A stretch of 64,000 bases of DNA from Zobellia russellii (GTDB lineage: Bacteria > Bacteroidota > Bacteroidia > Flavobacteriales > Flavobacteriaceae): positions 89,938 through 153,937 of the forward strand of contig NZ_JACSOI010000008.1 of the NCBI RefSeq assembly GCF_018728565.1. The letters are read 5' to 3'. This document shows positions 34,181 to 43,900 of this stretch, piece after piece. A program made the position numbers and the translations under genes. Positions within the stretch are counted from its first letter, which is position 1. Each line of letters starts with the position of its first letter. Under the pieces are notes generated by a model. That model was not told the origin of the DNA. It made no database searches and saw only the letters and a program-made list of their open reading frames with translations.

Positions 34181-34606
34181 ATGAGTATAGTAAAAAGAAA
34201 CAACTTGGCTTTTCCTTCATTAATGAACGAGATTTTTAAGCCTGATTGGTTTGGTGGTATGGAGAATGTAGCAACAAGCACTCCTGCTGTAAATATTAAG
34301 GACAACGAAAAGAGTTTTGAACTCGATTTGATTGTGCCTGGAAGAAAGAAAGAGGATTTTAATATTGAAGTAGACAATGAACTTTTGACCATTTCTGCTG
34401 AATTAAAGGATCAAAAAGAAGTAAAAGAAGAGAATTATACCCGTCGCGAGTTTAGATTTTCATCTTTTAAAAGAGCTTTTACGCTTCCAGAATCTATCAA
34501 TGTAGATGACATTAAAGCAGATTATGTTGATGGTGTTTTAAAAATTGAATTACCGAAAAAAGAAGAAGCTTTGCCAAAACCAAAGCGTCTTATTGAGTTG
34601 AAGTAA
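34181..34606 (+). CDS. Small heat-shock protein, Hsp20 family
   Basis: 141 residues; cytosolic ATP-independent holdase. N-terminal arm to about residue 40, alpha-crystallin domain at about 40-130: TPAVNIKDNEKSFELDLIVP, GRKKEDFNIEVDNELLTISA, REFRFSSFKRAFTLPESIN and the GVLKIELPKKE strand with the conserved G-V-L. A short C-terminal tail follows. Length fits bacterial class A/B sHsps. Likely stress-induced; the TGAC dyads upstream may take part. Followed by three hairpins in a row. Confidence 0.95.
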   Translation: MSIVKRNNLAFPSLMNEIFKPDWFGGMENVATSTPAVNIKDNEKSFELDLIVPGRKKEDFNIEVDNELLTISAELKDQKEVKEENYTRREFRFSSFKRAFTLPESINVDDIKADYVDGVLKIELPKKEEALPKPKRLIELK

Positions 34607-34620
34607 AAGTTAGATTGGTT

Positions 34621-34667
34621 GTTTTGTCTTAGTACAAAACGTTTCATAATCCCGATTATTAATCGGG
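34621..34667 (+). other. Two tandem hairpins downstream of hsp20
   Basis: GTTTTGT-6-ACAAAAC (34621-34640) and CCCGATT-3-AATCGGG (34651-34667). Neither has its own T run. They precede the real terminator and could protect the hsp20 transcript end or form a small RNA. Confidence 0.45.
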
Positions 34668-34697
34668 TAGATTTAAGTTTGGTTGGTTAGTTGAAGA

Positions 34698-34731
34698 AGC
34701 GCCCTAGGTATATTTCTAGGGTGCTTTTTTT
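34698..34731 (+). terminator. hsp20 terminator
   Basis: AGCGCCCTAG / CTAGGGTGCT stem (one G-T pair) with an 8-base loop and T7 tail. Confidence 0.88.
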
Positions 34732-35033
34732 GTGGAAAAGCAAGCAATTTTCAGCTCCGTTTTTGAATAGTAAAAGACAAATTATTTTGCAGTTGACGGT
34801 TGTTTTTTCAAAGTGAATCGAGTAAATTATTGACTTAAAACATTGTTATTTTTTTCTGTTTAAAGAACTGTAACTACGAGTTTATTTTTATTGAAAAATG
34901 ATAAAAATCACAATTTAGACTTGTCTAAAAATTAACGTTTTTAATCTGTTAATCAGTTATTTAAAATTGTTTATGTGTATTATTAATTTATATAGTTAAA
35001 ATCACTGGATTTCCTCCTCTAATAAACGTGAAT
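34732..35033. other. 302-base AT-rich gap between hsp20 terminator and uvrB end
   Basis: I see no ORF, strong hairpin or repeat here. It is a spacer between the 3' ends of two converging transcripts, unusually long for this window, where converging genes are mostly less than 70 bases apart. Confidence 0.5.
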
Positions 35034-37022
35034 TTAGGCTTTTTCTTGTAGTGATTTTATCTCGTCTCTCAGTTTTGCAGCCTGCATAAAGTCCAGTTCT
35101 TTGGCGGCCTTTTCCATGGCCTTTCTTTTCTCTCGGACCATCTTTTCAATTTGGTCTTTGGTCATATATTCAAGGTCCGGTTCCGCGGCTCTCATTTCCT
35201 CTTTTTCGAAGTGATATGTAGAAACTGAATTTTTGGAAAGTACACTATCCAAACTTTTATTTAATGCTTTTGGTACGAGTCCATGTTTCGTATTATAGGC
35301 AATTTGTTTTTCTCTACGGTAGTTGGTTTCATCAATTGTAGTCTGCATGCTTTCCGTAATTTTATCGGCATACATAATTGCCCTTCCATTTAAATTTCTT
35401 GCTGCCCTACCAACGGTTTGGGTTAATGATCTATTGCTTCTTAAAAAACCTTCCTTATCAGCATCCAAAATTGCCACTAAAGAAACTTCTGGTAAATCCA
35501 ATCCTTCACGAAGTAGATTTACTCCAATCAGCACATCAAAAATACCTTTTCTAAGATCTTGCATAATCTCTACTCTTTCCAACGTATCAACATCACTATG
35601 AATATAACGGCACCGTACATTAATTCGTGTTAAGTATTTGGCAAGTTCTTCAGCCATTCTTTTGGTGAGGGTAGTTACTAGAGTCCGTTCATCCTTTTCT
35701 ACCCGAACCTGAATTTCTTCCACGAGGTCATCAATTTGATTTTGACTGGGTCGTACCTCAATAATGGGATCCAAAAGTCCGGTAGGCCTAATTACCTGTT
35801 CAACATATACACCTTGGCTAAGCTGTAGCTCATAATCTGCCGGTGTAGCACTCACATAAATTGCCTGGTTTTGAAGTGCTTCAAACTCTTCAAATTTTAG
35901 CGGACGGTTGTCCATTGCCGCTGGGAGACGGAAACCGTAGTCCACCAAGTTTACTTTTCTAGAGCGGTCACCGCCGTACATGGCATGAACCTGTGGAATG
36001 GTTACATGACTTTCATCAATAACCATCAAATAATCGTCTGGAAAATAATCAAGTAGACAGAACGGTCTGGTACCTGGTTGACGGCCATCCAAATAACGTG
36101 AGTAATTTTCAATACCCGAACAATAGCCTAGTTCTCTAATCATTTCCAAATCAAAACTGGTACGTTCTTCAAGCCGTTTTGCTTCAAGCGGTTTTCCTAT
36201 TTCTTTAAAGTAATCTACCTGTTTTACCATATCTTCCTGAATCTGGTGAATTGCACCTTGCAGCACATCAGGAGAAGTAACGAACATGTTGGCCGGGTAG
36301 ATGTTCAAGGTTTCGTAAATCTCGATTACGTTGTTGTTGAACGGGTCAAATGCCTCTATTTCTTCAACTTCATCACCAAAAAAATGAATACGGAAAGCAT
36401 GGTCTGCATAACTGGGGAAGACATCAACAACATCTCCCTTAACCCTGAAGTTACCGTTCCTAAAATCGGCCGTGGTTCTGGAATATAGACTTTGTACCAA
36501 TTGATGAAGGAATTTGGTACGTGCAATTACTTGGTCTTTTTTAATAGTGATGACATTTTTCTGGAATTCCACTGGGTTTCCGATACCGTACAAACATGAA
36601 ACCGATGCAACTACCAACACATCTCGCCTTCCGGAGAGTAACGATGACGTAGCACTTAAACGTAGTTTTTCAATATCTTCATTAATAGAAAGGTCCTTTT
36701 CTATGTAGAGTCCGGATGAGGGTATAAAAGCCTCAGGTTGGTAGTAATCGTAATAAGATACAAAATACTCCACCGCATTATCCGGAAAAAACTGTTTGAA
36801 TTCCGAGTACAGCTGCGCCGCCAGTGTTTTATTATGGGCGAGCACTAGGGTAGGGCGCTGTACATTCTCTATAACATTGGCAACGGTAAAGGTTTTACCG
36901 GAACCGGTAACCCCTAATAGGGTTTGGTACCGCTCACCGGCCTCCATTCCCTCTACAAGTTGCTTTATGGCTTGTGGCTGATCGCCCGTTGGTTCAAACT
37001 CTGAGACTACTTTAAATTTCAT
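35034..37022 (-). CDS. uvrB: Excinuclease ABC subunit B
   Basis: 662 residues, the usual length. Damage-recognition helicase of nucleotide-excision repair; receives DNA from UvrA and recruits UvrC. Walker A GVTGSGKTF (37-45), the damage-probing beta-hairpin region YFVSYYDYYQPEAFIP near residue 95, Walker B DESH in LMVIDESHVTIPQ, helicase motif V/VI in GVNLLREGLDLPEVSLVAIL and QTVGRAARN, and the C-terminal UVR motif (KMVREKRKAMEKAAKELDFM, then AAKLRDEI) that binds UvrC. All appear intact. Monocistronic on the minus strand. Confidence 0.98.
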   Translation of the reverse strand: MKFKVVSEFEPTGDQPQAIKQLVEGMEAGERYQTLLGVTGSGKTFTVANVIENVQRPTLVLAHNKTLAAQLYSEFKQFFPDNAVEYFVSYYDYYQPEAFIPSSGLYIEKDLSINEDIEKLRLSATSSLLSGRRDVLVVASVSCLYGIGNPVEFQKNVITIKKDQVIARTKFLHQLVQSLYSRTTADFRNGNFRVKGDVVDVFPSYADHAFRIHFFGDEVEEIEAFDPFNNNVIEIYETLNIYPANMFVTSPDVLQGAIHQIQEDMVKQVDYFKEIGKPLEAKRLEERTSFDLEMIRELGYCSGIENYSRYLDGRQPGTRPFCLLDYFPDDYLMVIDESHVTIPQVHAMYGGDRSRKVNLVDYGFRLPAAMDNRPLKFEEFEALQNQAIYVSATPADYELQLSQGVYVEQVIRPTGLLDPIIEVRPSQNQIDDLVEEIQVRVEKDERTLVTTLTKRMAEELAKYLTRINVRCRYIHSDVDTLERVEIMQDLRKGIFDVLIGVNLLREGLDLPEVSLVAILDADKEGFLRSNRSLTQTVGRAARNLNGRAIMYADKITESMQTTIDETNYRREKQIAYNTKHGLVPKALNKSLDSVLSKNSVSTYHFEKEEMRAAEPDLEYMTKDQIEKMVREKRKAMEKAAKELDFMQAAKLRDEIKSLQEKA

Positions 37023-37134
37023 CCCTTAAAATTACAAAAGAAGTGTGACTTTGAGAGCCGTAAAGATTTTATTGTTTGTTTCAAAAGTAAACCAGGCAGC
37101 GTTCATATATTGCATAGAATAGTGTTATCGGGAA

Positions 37135-37968
37135 TTACAAATCCCTCTTCTTCAACAACGCATAGGACCCATAAATAAAGATAGCTGTCCAAGCTAGTAC
37201 AATTAGTATTTCATACCAATGTACATTGTAGTTTAGGACAATTTCTTCTCCCATTTGGTTTACGGCCGTTTGTACGGCACTTAACCTGGTGAACGGTTCC
37301 TTAATAAGGTTCCACATAGCATTAAGAGGAAAGAATCCCATAATCATATCTGTGGTTTCTCCATCAAAATAACGCCATCTGATAATGCCTCGAATAAAAG
37401 ATTCAAATATTTGCCATAGAATTAGAAAACCTAGAGCAAAAGCAGAGCGTTTTACCAAAATGCCTAAAAAGAGACAGAACGAGAAAAACCCTACTAGTTT
37501 TACAAAAAAGGCTAAAAGGAATTCCAGTCCCGAGAAAATAATACCAATTTCATTAAAATTAGAGTAGAAAAGACCTAAAACGAGTGATACCACGAATACA
37601 AAAACAGTGGAAATCAGAGCGAACGAAATGACCGTCAGAAATTTTGAAAGGATAAATTCCTTCTTGGATAGTCCGTCTATTAAATTTTGTTTTATGGTTT
37701 TATTACTGTATTCATTGGCCATCATAGAGACGATAACAATGGCCAAAAACAGTTTAAAGAATGCGGTAATAAATGAATTGAAATGCCAGATGTATGGAAA
37801 ATTGAAGATTCCCTGTTCGGCTAAATGGAACTTTATGGGGCCAATATCAAATTTAATGGCGGCCACTAAAGCAATTGAACAAAGAAGAACAAAGTACGAT
37901 ACAATCAGAACTTTACTGGCCCTATTGTTCCATAATTTGATGAATTCAATTTGTAAGAGTCGTATCAT
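37135..37968 (-). CDS. ABC-2-type transporter permease
   Basis: 277 residues with six predicted membrane segments. Begins MIRLLQIEFIKLWNNRASKV, the usual cytoplasmic start of ABC-2 permeases, and has the typical ANEYSNKTIKQNLIDGLSKK coupling-helix region after the second helix, then large hydrophobic segments and a terminal LVLAWTAIFIYGSYALLKKR. It lies 6 bases after the ATPase gene, so the two form one exporter. Similar pairs serve in drug, bacteriocin or lantibiotic self-protection or in lipid and polymer export; the substrate is unknown. Confidence 0.88.
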   Translation of the reverse strand: MIRLLQIEFIKLWNNRASKVLIVSYFVLLCSIALVAAIKFDIGPIKFHLAEQGIFNFPYIWHFNSFITAFFKLFLAIVIVSMMANEYSNKTIKQNLIDGLSKKEFILSKFLTVISFALISTVFVFVVSLVLGLFYSNFNEIGIIFSGLEFLLAFFVKLVGFFSFCLFLGILVKRSAFALGFLILWQIFESFIRGIIRWRYFDGETTDMIMGFFPLNAMWNLIKEPFTRLSAVQTAVNQMGEEIVLNYNVHWYEILIVLAWTAIFIYGSYALLKKRDL

Positions 37969-37974
37969 GGTTTT

Positions 37975-38877
37975 CTAGTTGGATTGATTTTTGGTCAAAG
38001 TCAGGAATTGTTCTTCTAGGCTTTCTTTTCTTTTTACCAGATATGATAGCGTTATACCTTGGTCAAATAAGGTTTTGTTGAGTTCTCCGGCATTCATTTC
38101 TTCTTTTAAAAAAGCGGTAATGCAATCGTTCTCCAATTTTACCTGTCCAAAGCTGGCGTGTTTTTCCAGATATGTTTTTAAGCGTTCCTGATCATTGGTC
38201 TTTAATTCAAAAAAGCCATGACTTGCTAGTAGGCCATCTACACGGCCGGAATATAGTTTTTCGCCTTTTCTAAGTATGATAACATGACTACATACTTTTT
38301 CCACTTCATCCAAAAGATGGGAAGCCAAGAGAATGGTGGTGCCTTGGGAAGCAATTTTCTTTATGATTTCCCGTATTTGGTGAATACCTTGTGGGTCTAA
38401 GCCGTTGGTAGGTTCATCTAAAATTAAGATTTCGGGGTCATTGAGTAGGGCAGAGGCAATGGCCAGACGTTGTTTCATACCCAGTGAATAGGTCCTGAAC
38501 TTACTGTTTTTTCGGTCTAACAAACCGACTAGCTCCAATTTTTTCTCTATTTTGGTTTCACTTACCTCTTTGATTTTACAGACCAATTTCAGGTTTTGTA
38601 TGGCCGTCATGTAAGGATAGAAATTGGGTCTTTCAATAATTGCCCCAACTTTTTTTAAAGCTTGGTGGGTGGTCATAGAACCATCAAACCAAGAAAAATC
38701 GCCTTGCGTTCTATTTACAACGTTCAGAACAATTCCCAGCGTGGTGGATTTTCCACTGCCGTTCGGGCCCAAAATGCCGTAAACATTGCCTTTTTCAATA
38801 GTAAAAGAAAGGTCTTTGACCGCGGTCAGGTAGCCGAATTTTTTGGTGAGATGGTCAACCGTTAGAATTGTATTCAC
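37975..38877 (-). CDS. ABC transporter ATP-binding protein (BcrA/NatA type)
   Basis: 300 residues. Walker A GILGPNGSGKSTT near residue 35, signature YSLGMKQRLAIASALLNDP, Walker B EILILDEPTNGLDPQGI and H-loop LLASHLLDEVEKVC are present. A C-terminal extension of about 85 residues (KLYSGRVDGLLASHGFFELK onward) is typical of the DrrA/BcrA/NatA subfamily. Pairs with the permease 6 bases downstream. An 8-bp inverted repeat covers its start codon region, suggesting a local repressor not encoded nearby. Confidence 0.93.
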   Translation of the reverse strand: MNTILTVDHLTKKFGYLTAVKDLSFTIEKGNVYGILGPNGSGKSTTLGIVLNVVNRTQGDFSWFDGSMTTHQALKKVGAIIERPNFYPYMTAIQNLKLVCKIKEVSETKIEKKLELVGLLDRKNSKFRTYSLGMKQRLAIASALLNDPEILILDEPTNGLDPQGIHQIREIIKKIASQGTTILLASHLLDEVEKVCSHVIILRKGEKLYSGRVDGLLASHGFFELKTNDQERLKTYLEKHASFGQVKLENDCITAFLKEEMNAGELNKTLFDQGITLSYLVKRKESLEEQFLTLTKNQSN

Positions 38878-38913
38878 GTCAAGTGTTTTTTGATTGATAT
38901 ATCATACTTGACG
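38877..38913. promoter_or_regulatory. Inverted repeat CGTCAAGT-N21-ACTTGACG before the ABC operon
   Basis: Perfect 8-bp arms at 38877-38884 and 38906-38913. One arm overlaps the first base of the ATPase start codon, so a bound protein would block expression. No regulator gene is adjacent. Confidence 0.45.
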
Positions 38914-38941
38914 AAATAGGGGATATAATGTTACAAAAGCA

Positions 38942-40984
38942 TTAGTTTTTCTTTACCCTATAGGTTATTTTTCTATTGGTTATTACTGTAGTAGGCTGTT
39001 CCAAGGTAACTATAATGGTTTCCGAAGGGTCATCGGCAGAAATATTGGCGTCCGTTTGGTCCTGGCTGTTAGTTACGGTATTGGTATAACTAGCGGAAGT
39101 AATATAAATATTGTTCAATCTGGCTCTTGTAACCAACGTTAACGACTCTAGTTCTCCTTGGCTCATGGTTCCCACTGTCCAATCCGGACTGTTAAAACTC
39201 CCTTTTGATACAGAGGATGAAACTAATTCTAATCCAGCAGGAAGAATATCTGTCAACACTAGGTTAGTAACATTGTTCACGCCCAAGCTCTCTACGGTTA
39301 TGGTAAATTCAACAAGTTCTCCATCCAGTACATTATTTCTGTCCGCCGTTTTTTTTACAACAATATCGGGAAAACAATAATAAGCGGCAATAGGTTGTGA
39401 ATCATAAGTACACCCACCTTTGGTAACTCTCACAAAATAATCGCCTGCTTCACTTGGGGTATAGCTCGAAAAAATTGCCCCAGTAACAATAGTTCCATTC
39501 TGATACCATTGGTAAGCGTCAAAATTAGCATCTACTACTTCTATGATAGAACCGGGAAGACATCCACCACCTTGTACCTGTAAGTCAACTGCAGGTACCG
39601 TATCAAAGCCAGAGAAATAACCGGCAATACCGCGGGCACCATTAAAACCTATGAAACCCACAGCAATTGGCCCGGTGGATTCAACGGATACATTTCCCGT
39701 TAAATTGGCTACATAAAAAGTTTTCCAATCCGCAGATCCTGTAACGGGTGTTGGGGCAGGAAGGGTTACGGCACCATTGCCATCCATAACGGTAATATTT
39801 GCATTTGGGGTAGTGGTAGAGGCTATTATGGTTACACCTCCGTTCATTGTAATTCCTGCTGCATCCTGAATATTGGGAATGTTATTAAGGTTGTCCGGTA
39901 GTAAACAATTAACCGGTGCTACAAAGTTAAGTCCTACGGTTACAATAGAACTTCCTCCCGCTAATAATTGATAGGCATATGCATCTTTGGAAGTAGTAAC
40001 GAACATATTACCACCTGCAACGGAACTTGAATAGTTGCTTTCTGGAATTTCAAAATAATCACCATTGTTTATAGTAGCAATTGGCGTTGCGGAGCCGTTC
40101 ACATAAATTGCCGTATTGTTCTGTGTACCGATAATAATTGGTTTTTCGGTCTCACTAGAACCATTTCCTCTAATGAATACATATTCTTTGCCTATTTTAT
40201 TTTGAGGTACAGGCTGGTCAATTGCGGCATCTCTACTACCGTTTCCTACTCTTACGCCAATATTAAGTCCCCCGTTACTGATTACAATGTTTTTAGTAGC
40301 CGAAATGGTGGCGCCTAGCCAACCATCAATATTTGCCGTAGTTTGTTTTACGTATGCCTCCATAACAAATGTTTCATTTGCGTTCAGGGTAACCTGAAAA
40401 GTATCCGAAGTAATGCCTCCGGCATTATTCCCTAATCGGAATTCACAATTTGGGTCGTATCCAAAGATGTCTATTACGGTATTATCCTCAGTTGCCATAA
40501 TACCAACAGAATTGGTTAGACTGTTTTGTGTGGCTCTGTTTGGAATACCTCCCCATTTGAATAAAGTACCCATAGCCTGTCTACCCTTACTGGTAAGTGA
40601 GGTTGACTGGGAGGTCGAACTACCTCTATAATTCACATAAAATTTCTCGCCGCCGGGTGATTCAAACCGAAGACCGCTATTGGTAAGAACAATACCCGTA
40701 TTACTATTTGTAACCATGGTAATATTATTGTCACCCTGCGCTAATCCATAAGTAACTGGTGCTGCGTTGGATAATGTTAAATTTGCAATTGGGGTAACGT
40801 TTGTGCCTTGATAAACATTTACACTAAAAGCAGTGTTTTCAGGTGTGGATAGGTACACAGCTTGGTCTTTAACCGCCTGGTTATTGCCCCCTTGCTTTAG
40901 AGGTGGCAAATAATGAAGGTCACTGAGTTGTGAAAAACCACTCAGTGACACTATGAAAAATAAAATAAATACTCTTAATTTCAT
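38942..40984 (-). CDS. Surface protein with IgGFc-binding-type domain and DUF11 domain
   Basis: 680 residues. Signal peptide 1-19 (MKLRVFILFFIVSLSGFSQ). The first 450 residues are an IgGFc-binding-like beta domain (LSDLHYLPPLKQGGNNQAV, GIVLTNSGLRFESPGGEKF, FKWGGIPNRATQN, ATEDNTVIDIFGYDPNC, GKEYVFIRGNGSSETEKP). Then comes an Ig-like segment with YQWYQNGTIVTGA and a DUF11 domain (PDIVVKKTADRNNVLDGELV; TDILPAGLELVSSSV). The N-terminal half is plainly paralogous to that of the giant protein ending 6 bases upstream. It ends ITYRVKKN with no type A or B T9SS sorting domain that I can see, unlike the neighbour, so it may stay periplasmic, be released, or assemble with the giant protein. Same operon as the giant protein. 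Confidence 0.85.
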   Translation of the reverse strand: MKLRVFILFFIVSLSGFSQLSDLHYLPPLKQGGNNQAVKDQAVYLSTPENTAFSVNVYQGTNVTPIANLTLSNAAPVTYGLAQGDNNITMVTNSNTGIVLTNSGLRFESPGGEKFYVNYRGSSTSQSTSLTSKGRQAMGTLFKWGGIPNRATQNSLTNSVGIMATEDNTVIDIFGYDPNCEFRLGNNAGGITSDTFQVTLNANETFVMEAYVKQTTANIDGWLGATISATKNIVISNGGLNIGVRVGNGSRDAAIDQPVPQNKIGKEYVFIRGNGSSETEKPIIIGTQNNTAIYVNGSATPIATINNGDYFEIPESNYSSSVAGGNMFVTTSKDAYAYQLLAGGSSIVTVGLNFVAPVNCLLPDNLNNIPNIQDAAGITMNGGVTIIASTTTPNANITVMDGNGAVTLPAPTPVTGSADWKTFYVANLTGNVSVESTGPIAVGFIGFNGARGIAGYFSGFDTVPAVDLQVQGGGCLPGSIIEVVDANFDAYQWYQNGTIVTGAIFSSYTPSEAGDYFVRVTKGGCTYDSQPIAAYYCFPDIVVKKTADRNNVLDGELVEFTITVESLGVNNVTNLVLTDILPAGLELVSSSVSKGSFNSPDWTVGTMSQGELESLTLVTRARLNNIYITSASYTNTVTNSQDQTDANISADDPSETIIVTLEQPTTVITNRKITYRVKKN

Positions 40985-40989
40985 TTTAC

Positions 40990-43900
40990 TTATCTATATA
41001 GCGTAAAATGCCCTACGAATTCCCTAGTATCTGCCTCTCCGTTGAGTTTTATGATGTACCAATAATCTCCGGAAGGTAAGTTGGTATCTTGGTAAATACC
41101 GTTCCACCCATCTTGGTTGTCTTTAAAACGGTACACCGTACGGCCGTATCTATCATAAATACTGATAAAGATATCCGGGTAAATCTCAATGTTTTTCGGA
41201 CTCCAAATATCATTGTTACCATCTCCATTAGGTGTAAAGAAATTAGGGATTTCAATATCTATGAATTCCATATAAATACTTTGGGTACTTTCACAGCCAT
41301 TTTCATCTACTACGGTAACTATATAGGTATCTGTTCTGGTAATGTAAAAAACGTTGTCAGAACCATTGTTGGTATCCCCAAAATAGTAGGTGTAGTTTTC
41401 TCTACCACCATAAGCGGTTGCCGTTATCTGATTGATATTGGTCTCGGCTACGGTCAAAGTTAAGGGGTCAAATGATTCAATTTCAAAATCATAGGTGGCT
41501 ACACAACCATTAGCGTGCGAAATGGCAACGTAATGGCTACCCGGAGCAATATCACGGAAGAACGGATTTAGTTGCATTTGGGAAGGGTCCATAGTATCAA
41601 GTCCAAAAAGAACGTCGTTTTCTATAGTTGGGTCCGCAAGCACAATATTCACATAATTGCTTGGTATGTTTCCGTTACAACCGTAGACCGGTTCAACAAG
41701 AGCTTCGAGGTTTACTCCGGATTCTATGGTAACTGTAATGGTTTCTTCACATCCTTGGGCATCTTCAACATAGATAATATATAGTCCGGAAGCTAAATCA
41801 CTAAAGTTAGTTCTTCCTTCCACAAAATTGGTTTCTGTAAACAAACGGGTACTGTATGGAGCGGTACCACCTGTTATGGTCAAATCTATTTCGCCATTTT
41901 CCTCGCCAACACATATTTCAGGAGTAGCTAATGCTTCAACTTCCAATACCTCTGGTTGGGTAATGGTGGCTTCAATAACCTCAAAACAACCGTTAGAGTC
42001 CTGAACAATGATGGTATAGTCTCCAGGAGCTAATTCATCAAAAGTATTTTCATCTGTAAACTGATTCAAGTTTGGAGAGATGGCAAACTGATAGATTCCT
42101 ATACCGCCATTTACATTCACGGTAATGCTTCCGTCTTCGGCACCATTACAACTTACATCTACAATTTCTGGAGTAACTTCTAACGGAGCTGGTTCTACAA
42201 TTGGAATTTCCGTTGACACCACTTCACAATCATCACTCTGAACCCTAACGTAGTAGGAGCCCATTGGTAAATCTGTAAATAGACCTGTGTTCTGGTTAGG
42301 ACGTATTTCATTGGTAAGCGCAGCGTCCGAGAATAGGGCGTACTGATAATTGCCCAATCCGCCATTGGCTTCAGCATCAATAACTGCTGTACTTTGACCG
42401 TTACAGTTTACTACAGCTGCAGAATCGTCTATTACCACTTGTAATGGCTCTATAGCATTGATGGTAATACTGTTGCTCTGAACGGAAACACAGTTAAAGC
42501 TATCCCTAACATAGTATTGGTAAGTGCCTGCGGTAATACCGGTAAACAAATGTGTGTCAGGACCACTTGTTTGGTTCATGGCATTAAAGTTGGTGCCGTC
42601 CGTACTCCACATATAAGGAGCGGTTCCACCAGAAGCGGTCAATAGCAACTCGGCATCGGACAGACAACTTAAGCGTTGAGCTGTAACCAATTGACCTTCT
42701 ACCTTTGTAGGTTCAACAATTTCCTCAATTGGTGTTTCAAAGCTACAGTTCATATCGTCTAATATGCTGATGCTGTAAAAACCGGATCTTAAATTGCTAA
42801 AGGTATCGGTAGTTTGTGAGCTTGACGTCTGCAATAGGTTGGTACCGGAAGCATCATCGTACGTATTAAGAATGTATCTGTAGTTTGTGGTTACGTTCCT
42901 TGGGGAAACGGTGGCTGTAACAGAAGCATCCGCATCACCTTCACAAACTAAGGATACACTTGAAATGGTAGCGGAAATATGGTCTGGGACAACCAATTCA
43001 AATGCATTGGCGAACGTAGGGTTACAACCTAAGTTGTCCGTTACTTCAACCGTATACTGCCCGGCTCCAAGACCTTGAAAAAGGAAACTATTTACTTGGT
43101 TGGCTGTGTATGTTGTACCTGAACCGTTATGGGTCAAGATAATGTCATACGGAGCTTTTCCTCCAGCAGGGGCAATGTTGGCGCTACCAAGGTCATTGGT
43201 ACAACCTACATCTTCCGTATCTATTGGTGCTAGAGTTATTGGAGCGCTTGGTGTTGTAATGTTAAAGGACCTTACTTGTGTACAATTAGGGAAATCATCT
43301 TGTACTACTTCTACCAAATAGTTTCCTGCAGGTACGCTAATGGCGGGAGTAGGGCCAACATTGACAGAACTGCCCGTTAACACGGCAGCACCATCATCCG
43401 AACGGTCTGCCGGAGTACCATTGGTGTCATAAATAGAATAAGAGAACCCAGTAGTGTACGTGGCATCAACCAGTGTTAATCGAATACTGCCGTTGTCTCC
43501 ATGGCAAACAACATCGGATAGTTTTTCAACGGTAACATCAAATGTATTCGGGTTTTCTACAGAATGACTACGGGTAATTTCACAACCTGTAGTGATATTT
43601 CGAATTCCGAAAGTATAGCTGCCAGCTCCAAGATTCAAGAACTGATTAGAAGCTTGGTATGTAGTGGACGGCAATTGTCTAAACTCATAGTTTGTTGGGT
43701 TGGTTGCAAAGTCCGTAATAGTGCTGGTTACATCAATACTGATGTCCTCTCCACTGTTGATACAGCTGATATCTCTAGTAACGGAAATAGTAGCGTCAAC
43801 TAGTGCGTCATAAGCATTTACAGTAACTGTCCGTTCAACGGGACAACCTTTGCTATCAAAAACACGAACGATTACATCTCCGCCGGCAAAATCTGTATAC

